Positions 58,591-64,000 of a stretch of 64,000 nt of DNA are shown piece after piece; the first letter of the stretch is position 1; the number at the start of each line of letters is the position of its first letter. Source of the stretch: Vicinamibacteria bacterium (lineage in GTDB: Bacteria > Acidobacteriota > Vicinamibacteria > Vicinamibacterales > UBA2999). The translations under genes and the position numbers were made by a program. The notes under the pieces were generated by a model. That model ran no database searches. It saw nothing but the letters and a program-made list of their open reading frames with translations, and was not told the origin of the DNA. The stretch is from contig JAICQE010000002.1 of assembly GCA_025938035.1 (NCBI GenBank), forward strand, positions 5,565 through 69,564. The letters are read 5' to 3'.

Positions 58591-59271
58591 GTGCCCATTT
58601 CCAGGCTGTCGGCCGTTTTCGTAGTCGGGCTGTGTACTGCCGCTGCCGCCTGCGGGGGCACCGAGGCTCTTTCGCCGGCCGGGCCGTCGGGCTTTCTTCG
58701 CGCCGGAACCGCAACTATTACAGGCCGCGTAACGGGAGTTCCCGTCTCCGCCACCGCAAGCGTCACGGGCGCGCGGCCGATGGCCACGACGACCGTCACC
58801 GTCACGATCGTTGGCACCGACATCACGACCACGGTCGACGGAAGCGGAAACTTCGAGCTGAACGGTGTGCCGCCCGGCGATGTCCAGTTGAGATTCGCCG
58901 GCAACGGAGCCAGCGCGACGATCACGTTGAGCGGTGTCGCGGCTGGAGATCGCATTCACATCGTCGTGTCGTTAAGCGGGACCGGTGCGCGCCTCGAGGA
59001 CGAGGACCGGGACCATCACGACGATGATGATGAAGACGAGGATGATGACGGGGATGACGACGAGGCGGAGGTCGAAGGAGTAGTGTCGGGCCGGACTGGA
59101 ACCTGTAATTCGATTACGTTCACGGTCGCGGGCGTGACGGTGATCACGAACGGCGCGACGAAGTTCGAGGACCCGTGCGCGAGCATTGTCAACGGCACGC
59201 GTGTCGAAGTTGAAGGAACGCGTCAGGCGAACGGATCGATCGTGGCGAGCGAAGTCGAGATTGATGACTGA
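58591..59271 (+). CDS. Lipoprotein with acidic low-complexity region and DUF5666-like domain
   Basis: The protein has 226 residues from a GTG at 58591 with a perfect AAGGAGG site. It has a lipoprotein signal (VFVVGLCTAAAAC, Cys lipidation). An N-terminal beta domain (residues 40-130) has TITGRVTGVPVS and NGVPPGDVQLRFAG. A run of Asp and Glu (EDEDRDHHDDDDEDEDDDGD) precedes a C-terminal DUF5666-like domain (SITFTVAGVTVITNGATKF). It is likely anchored in the outer membrane. The acidic run may bind metal or act as a spacer. Confidence 0.85.
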   Translation: MPISRLSAVFVVGLCTAAAACGGTEALSPAGPSGFLRAGTATITGRVTGVPVSATASVTGARPMATTTVTVTIVGTDITTTVDGSGNFELNGVPPGDVQLRFAGNGASATITLSGVAAGDRIHIVVSLSGTGARLEDEDRDHHDDDDEDEDDDGDDDEAEVEGVVSGRTGTCNSITFTVAGVTVITNGATKFEDPCASIVNGTRVEVEGTRQANGSIVASEVEIDD

Positions 59272-59281
59272 CGGCGGCGCG

Positions 59282-60025
59282 TTAGACCCGCCGGCAGAGA
59301 CACAGCTGAATTCGGCTGCCAGCAACGAACGGGTCGCGGGAAAGCTCACCGAACCGGCTGATTAGTTCGAGGCCGGCGGCCGACAGCAGCAACGGCAGTT
59401 CCTGCGGAAAGATGCTTCTGAGTACGAGAGGCACGATCCACGCGTCTCGCTTCTCTGGCGTCGAGATGTACCACGTCCCGTGGTTCACCTGCGCCGCGGA
59501 GTCGTAGTCGCACGCGTCTTCGACAGTCAGCGAACCCCACCGCGGTGTGCTTACCTCCATTGTCGGAAAGCGCTGGCCGGCAGGTCTGGCCAGGAGCCTC
59601 GGGTTCGGGTTGAAGATGTCGAATGCGAACACGCCATTCGGCGCCAGGTGCCGCCTGATGGCGCCAAACGCAGCCAGGAGATCCGCCGTCGACAGCAGGT
59701 GCAGGAGCGAGTTACGGGCGACGAAGATCAGCTCGAAATCGCGGTCCAGCGCGAAGTCGCGCATGTCGCCCTCGACGAACTCAACCGGCGCGTTCGCCGC
59801 TGCCGCTCGTTTCCTTGCGACGTCCAGCATGGCGCGTGACCTGTCGAGCCCCACGGTCGGATTTCCGTTCAACGCAATCGGGATCGTGATCTGCCCCGTG
59901 CCGCAGGCGAGTTCCAGCACCGCGCCGGCCTGCTGCCGGGCCAGGCCGGCATAGAAGGGCAGATGCGCGCCGACCGGCAGGAGCGCGTCGTAAAGATCAG
60001 GGTGATCGTAGAAGTCGGAACTCAA
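59282..60025 (-). CDS. Class I SAM-dependent methyltransferase
   Basis: The 247-residue protein has the SAM-binding motif VLELACGTGQITIPIALNG, then GLDRSRAMLDVARKR, VEFVEGDMRDFAL, and LIFVARNSLLHLLSTADLLA. The N-terminus (YDHPDLYDALLPVGAHLPFY) is typical of small methyltransferases. The substrate is unknown. It converges with the DUF5666 lipoprotein gene, with 10 bp between stops. Confidence 0.93.
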   Translation of the reverse strand: MSSDFYDHPDLYDALLPVGAHLPFYAGLARQQAGAVLELACGTGQITIPIALNGNPTVGLDRSRAMLDVARKRAAAANAPVEFVEGDMRDFALDRDFELIFVARNSLLHLLSTADLLAAFGAIRRHLAPNGVFAFDIFNPNPRLLARPAGQRFPTMEVSTPRWGSLTVEDACDYDSAAQVNHGTWYISTPEKRDAWIVPLVLRSIFPQELPLLLSAAGLELISRFGELSRDPFVAGSRIQLCLCRRV

Positions 60026-60103
60026 AACGACCCGCGAAAGGAAGAAGTCTGAAGGATAACGCCGCGGCAGGGGATATGCACTCGTGTACGTCGGACGTGA
60101 GCC

Positions 60104-61123
60104 ATGACTTTTCTACGTACCGCCGCCATCTCTTTCTGCATCGTCATCACATCTCCAGTCGCATACGGCCAATGGCAGAGCGACACGACCGGTGACCTTG
60201 CCCGTCAGCGGCGGCTGCACACACGAAGCGAATCCGGCGGCCGGAGAGTCGTTGTCGAAACCGTCGAAGGGCGGAACATCGAGGGCAGAGTGGGACCGCT
60301 TGGAGAAGTCGTAACGGAAACGACCGAGGCGCGCGATACCACGCACACCAGACAGGATCTGTTTCGGGTCACCGTGGACGGTCGCCGCCGACTCGAAGAA
60401 GCGAATGAATCCCGGCAGGAGACTCGATCCAACGGAACGACCAGCGCGGTTCACCGCAGCTGGGTTCCGGACCTCAATGGCCGTCTTCGCCTGACGTCGC
60501 AGTTGCTGGAAGAGACACGATCGGTCGCACCTGATGTTCGGCAAACCGACACGACCCTTCTGTTGCCGGGCGTCAACGGAGCGCTCAGGGAAGCGCAGCG
60601 CACGGAATACACCGCGCGCCAGATCAGCCCGGAGGCGGTCCGGCACGAACAAACTCAACTGGTTCGCGACGCCAACGGGCGATGGAAACCCATCGAGATA
60701 CGACGGGGCGAAATTCGGAAAGCCGGAACGGCGGAGCGCGTCGAGGAAGAGACAGTTCAACGCCGGGATCTGAACGGAAACCTGGCCGTCAAGGAAGTGA
60801 ACGTCATCCGCAGTTCCGGCACGAAGGAACAGGAGCGGGTGGTGACCGAGACGTATTCCCCACAGACGGACGTGCAGAGTCTCAACGGCCGGCCACCGCT
60901 GCTTACGCGGGTCCAACGGACGACGACGGCGACGGCTGATGGCGGCAGCTACACGGTGGAAGAGGTGGAAGGCCGAAGTCGCGTCGCGCCGAACGAACCG
61001 ATGCGGGTCATCCGGCGGACCGTAACCACCGTCAGCAAGAGCGGTCCCGATGAATGGGTGACCGAGCGGCAGATATTCGAGTTGGATCCGAACGGCCGAC
61101 TACGGCTGGTCAGGAGCGAGTGA
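60104..61123 (+). CDS. Exported protein with repeated DLNGRL-type motif
   Basis: The 339-residue protein has a signal peptide. The rest is a repeated beta-like pattern of about 45-60 residues, each ending in a turn such as DLNGRLRL, GVNGALRE, DANGRWKP, DLNGNLAV, SLNGRPPL and DPNGRLRL. It is rich in Arg, Thr and Glu. The repeats suggest an elongated or barrel-like envelope structure. No function is known to me. Confidence 0.8.
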   Translation: MTFLRTAAISFCIVITSPVAYGQWQSDTTGDLARQRRLHTRSESGGRRVVVETVEGRNIEGRVGPLGEVVTETTEARDTTHTRQDLFRVTVDGRRRLEEANESRQETRSNGTTSAVHRSWVPDLNGRLRLTSQLLEETRSVAPDVRQTDTTLLLPGVNGALREAQRTEYTARQISPEAVRHEQTQLVRDANGRWKPIEIRRGEIRKAGTAERVEEETVQRRDLNGNLAVKEVNVIRSSGTKEQERVVTETYSPQTDVQSLNGRPPLLTRVQRTTTATADGGSYTVEEVEGRSRVAPNEPMRVIRRTVTTVSKSGPDEWVTERQIFELDPNGRLRLVRSE

Positions 61124-61136
61124 AGCGATCGCAGCC

Positions 61137-61156
61137 CCCTGTCAATTCTGACAGGG
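61137..61156. promoter_or_regulatory. Dyad site upstream of the TonB-dependent receptor gene
   Basis: CCCTGTCAATTCTGACAGGG has perfect 8-bp arms and the same plan as 57773-57792. It lies 70 bp before the receptor ATG and 14 bp after the stop of the previous gene, so it could be an operator or a weak terminator; no T run follows. Confidence 0.4.
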
Positions 61157-61225
61157 CGGCGGCCCGCACTTTTACCAACTGGCCCGACAGCCGGCTCGCC
61201 ACTACCATCGCACGCTGATTGGAGC

Positions 61226-64000
61226 ATGCCCCTCCGCCGGACGCTGGTATCCCTCGTCGCTTTGGCTGCGGTGGTTCCCTGTGACGTATTCGCGCAGGCG
61301 ATTGCGGGTGCCGTGCGCGACACGTCCGGCGCGGCGCTTCCTGACGTTACCGTCCGGGCCGAGAGTTCGGCGCTGATCGAAAAGGTCCGCATCGTCGTCA
61401 CCGACGGCGGCGGCCGATACCGCATCGAAGATCTCCGACCGGGCACCTATACCGTCACATTCGCACGCGAGGGATTCAGCTCATATGTGCGGGCCGGAGT
61501 CCAGATCACCAGCGCGTTCACCGCCAGCGTCAACGCGCAACTTGCGCCCGGCGTGCTTGTGGAAGCGATTACGGTGACCGGCGAGGCGCCCGCGGTCGAC
61601 GTCCGCAGCGCCGCCTCAGCGACCACGCTGCATGCCGACGTCGTGCAGGCACTCCCGACCGTCCGCGGCTACAACGCGCTCATCGTGCTGATCCCGGGTG
61701 TGGTCACCACGACGAACGACGTCGTCACCGGCACGACGACGATGCAGTTTCCCATCCATGGCGGCCGCGCCAACGAGGGTCGTCTGACAATCGACGGTGT
61801 TCCCGTCACCGGTGCATCGAGCAATTCGCCAACCGGCTTTGTGATGGATGCCGGTGTCGCCGAGGAGATGACCTTCGCCGTCGCGGGAGGCCTGGGCGAA
61901 ACCGAGACAGCGGGCCTGCTCGTCGCCGTCGTGCCGAGGACGGGCGGTAATTCGACGCTTGGAAGCCTGTTCGCCAGCGGAACAGGACAAGGACTCCAGT
62001 TCGACAACCTGACACCCGCGCTGCGCGAGATGGGCGTCTCGTCGCCGAGCCCGCTCAGCAAGGTCTACGACGTCTCCGGCGCGATCGGGGGACCGATTGC
62101 GAGAGATCGCCTGTGGTATTTCGCCGCCGCCCATCGGGGCGGCAGCACCACAGAAAGCACCAACGTGTACTACAACGTCAACGCCGGCGACGTGGCGCAG
62201 TGGCTGTATGCGCCGGACATGAGCCGGATCGCGTACTCCGACCGGCTGTTCGAGAACGCCAGCGCGCGCGTCACGTGGCAGATAACCGCGCGCAACAAGG
62301 TCAATGGGTTCTGGGACGAACAGACGTTGTGCCGGACCTGCACCGGCGCCACCTCCGCCGGCGTCGATCCGGCGCGCGTATCCCCTGAGGCGGTCGGCGT
62401 CTTCGGCCGCCCGTTGCGCATCGCGCACGCATCCTGGTCTTCCCCGGTGTCGAATCGAACGCTCCTCGAAGCCGGTTTTGGCCACACGTTTTTCGGCTTC
62501 GGCAACTTCGAGCGCGAACCGAATCCAACCCGCGACCTGATTCGGGTGCTCGAACAGTGCGCGAGCGGCTGCGCCGCCAACGGCAACATCCCGGGACTGG
62601 TCTATCGGTCGCAGGACTTCAGCGAGGCGTACAACTCGTCGTACCTGTGGAAGGGCTCCGTGTCGTACGTCACCGGGTCGCACAGCGTGAAGGTGGGCTA
62701 TCAGCGCACGTTCATGGCGCAGGACATGACGTGGATGACCAACAACCAGAACCTGACCTACCGATTCAACAACGGTGTTCCGAATCAGCTGACGCAGTCG
62801 ATCTCGCCCTGGATGAACCGGTCGCGCACGTTGTGGGACGCGGTCTTCGCTCAGGAACGCTGGACGCGAGGGCGTCTGACCGTGCTGGCCGCCGTGCGTT
62901 TCGATCGCGCCTGGAGCTGGTTTCCCTCGCAGCAGCAGGGTCCGTCCAGGTTCCTGCCGGTACCGATCCTGATTCCGGAAACGCCGGGTGTGGACAGCTA
63001 CAAGGACATCAGTCCGAGGATGGGCGCGGCCTACGACCTGTTCGGCAACGGCAGAACGGCGCTCAAAGTCCATTTTGGCCGATACCTGGAGGGGGCTGGC
63101 ACCGGCGGACTCTATACCGCCACCAATCCGACGTTGCGGATGCCGCAGACGACGCCGATGCTCGGCACTGCGGGTGTCACACGGGCGTGGAACGATGCAA
63201 ACCGCAACTTCGTGCCCGATTGCGACCTGCTGAATCCGAACGCGCAGGACCTCCGGCCGGGCGGCGGCGACATGTGCGGCGTCATGTCGAACACCCGCTT
63301 CGGTCAGAACATCCTGACCAACAACTTCGATCCGGCGCTCCTCCGCGGATGGGGGGTCCGGCCATCGGACTGGACCCTCGACGTCTCGATTCAGCGCCAG
63401 ATCCTTCACCGCTCGTCGGCGACCCTTTCATACGTCCGGCGCTGGTTCCGTGGCTTTACCGTCGTCGACAATCTGGCGCTGGAGCCCTCCGATCTGACGC
63501 CGTTCAGCGTCACGGCTCCGCTGGATCCTCGTCTGCCCGATGGCGGGGGCTACGTCGTCTCCGGTCTGTACGACGTGGTGCCGGGCAAGGCAGGCCAGGT
63601 CAGTAACCTCCTCGCGGATTCCAGCAATTACGGCCGCTGGTATCAGTATTTCAACGGGCTCGACGCGATGCTCAACGTGCGAGCCGCGGGGTTCACGCTC
63701 ATCGGCGGCACGAGTACGGGACAGACCGTGGTCGACAATTGCGACGTCCGCGCGCACCTGCCCGAACTGGCGACCACGGCTGCCGGCTCGAGCCCCTTCG
63801 GTCCCGGGCTGGCCAGCGCCACTGTGAGTCCGGCGAGTCCGTACTGTCACGTCGCATTTGGCATCCAGACGCAGTTCAGAGGCCTCGCCTCATACGAGCT
63901 ACCCAAAATCGGCGCGCAGCTGTCCGCAACATTCCAGAGCAAGCCTGGAACGATGCTCGCCGCGAACTACGCGGCGCCGAACGCGGCCGTGGCCGCGTCG
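61226..64000 (+). CDS. TonB-dependent receptor, Oar-like (partial, 3' end off window)
   Basis: The frame is open from the ATG at 61226 to the window edge (925 codons), with GGAGC before the ATG. A signal peptide is followed by a carboxypeptidase-regulatory-like domain (about 22-105: GAVRDTSGAALPDVTVRAES, YRIEDLRPGTYTVTF). A plug domain has QALPTVRGYNALIVLIPGVV and FPIHGGRANEGRLTIDGVPV, and a long beta-barrel follows. Such receptors import large or polymeric compounds (glycans, metal chelates). The missing end would hold the last barrel strands. Confidence 0.93.
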   Translation, partial: MPLRRTLVSLVALAAVVPCDVFAQAIAGAVRDTSGAALPDVTVRAESSALIEKVRIVVTDGGGRYRIEDLRPGTYTVTFAREGFSSYVRAGVQITSAFTASVNAQLAPGVLVEAITVTGEAPAVDVRSAASATTLHADVVQALPTVRGYNALIVLIPGVVTTTNDVVTGTTTMQFPIHGGRANEGRLTIDGVPVTGASSNSPTGFVMDAGVAEEMTFAVAGGLGETETAGLLVAVVPRTGGNSTLGSLFASGTGQGLQFDNLTPALREMGVSSPSPLSKVYDVSGAIGGPIARDRLWYFAAAHRGGSTTESTNVYYNVNAGDVAQWLYAPDMSRIAYSDRLFENASARVTWQITARNKVNGFWDEQTLCRTCTGATSAGVDPARVSPEAVGVFGRPLRIAHASWSSPVSNRTLLEAGFGHTFFGFGNFEREPNPTRDLIRVLEQCASGCAANGNIPGLVYRSQDFSEAYNSSYLWKGSVSYVTGSHSVKVGYQRTFMAQDMTWMTNNQNLTYRFNNGVPNQLTQSISPWMNRSRTLWDAVFAQERWTRGRLTVLAAVRFDRAWSWFPSQQQGPSRFLPVPILIPETPGVDSYKDISPRMGAAYDLFGNGRTALKVHFGRYLEGAGTGGLYTATNPTLRMPQTTPMLGTAGVTRAWNDANRNFVPDCDLLNPNAQDLRPGGGDMCGVMSNTRFGQNILTNNFDPALLRGWGVRPSDWTLDVSIQRQILHRSSATLSYVRRWFRGFTVVDNLALEPSDLTPFSVTAPLDPRLPDGGGYVVSGLYDVVPGKAGQVSNLLADSSNYGRWYQYFNGLDAMLNVRAAGFTLIGGTSTGQTVVDNCDVRAHLPELATTAAGSSPFGPGLASATVSPASPYCHVAFGIQTQFRGLASYELPKIGAQLSATFQSKPGTMLAANYAAPNAAVAAS

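Overview
The window is high-GC DNA that fits an Acidobacteriota genome, most likely class Vicinamibacteria. This is inferred from gene content and repeats; there is no rRNA to prove it. Supporting signs are secreted proteins of DUF5818, DUF5715 and DUF5666 type, an Oar-like TonB-dependent receptor with an N-terminal carboxypeptidase-regulatory domain, a tannase/feruloyl-esterase protein, and dispersed palindromic repeats such as GTCCGCCTGAAGGCGGAC that recur between and at the ends of genes. No tRNA, rRNA, CRISPR array, integrase, transposase or terminase was found.

Region 1 (1-19240, all minus strand) is most of an extracellular contractile injection system (eCIS, Afp/PVC-like). In transcription order: a sigma-54 activator with a degenerate receiver; a -24/-12 promoter; a small winged-helix-like protein; a beta-rich protein; a 103-residue protein; two sheaths; a tube protein; a chaperone-like protein and a DUF6760 protein that overlap in the -1 frame; a third, 898-residue sheath; a second tube; a DUF4255 terminator cap; an AAA ATPase; two unidentified proteins, one very arginine-rich; a LysM baseplate protein; a gp27-like hub; a gp5-like spike; an unknown; a gp25-like wedge protein; and the start of a gp6/J-like baseplate protein that runs off the left edge. 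Fibre, tape-measure and effector genes are not recognised here and may lie beyond position 1. Sigma-54 control of the operon by the adjacent activator, and of the activator by an FNR/CRP-type site, is inferred.

Region 2 (19539-31000) holds a divergent FolD, a glucose/sorbosone dehydrogenase-like protein, a polysaccharide deacetylase-like protein, a bactofilin, a class C beta-lactamase-like hydrolase, a GT87 and Dpm1-type pair, an MFS protein with a stop codon near its expected start, a PAS sensor kinase and a GNAT protein. A 256-bp nested dyad lies upstream of folD.

Region 3 (30793-48430) is mostly secreted or envelope proteins: feruloyl esterase, VOC protein, metallo-beta-lactamase-fold proteins (one cut by an in-frame TAG), a 2-oxoglutarate oxygenase with a DUF6625 partner, an HD-GYP-like protein, an outer-membrane beta-barrel, a TauE/SafE exporter and pantothenate kinase.

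Region 4 (48646-64000) has rdgB-rph-gerMN-amiC in one direction, a GntR-slipin operon with an operator-embedded promoter, a GlcG/HbpS-type protein, an M23 peptidase, a zinc-ribbon protein, a DUF5666 lipoprotein, a methyltransferase and a partial TonB-dependent receptor. Three small paralogous winged-helix-like proteins (38198, 48706, 57896) are scattered through the window, and two of them have good sigma-54 -24/-12 elements directly upstream.
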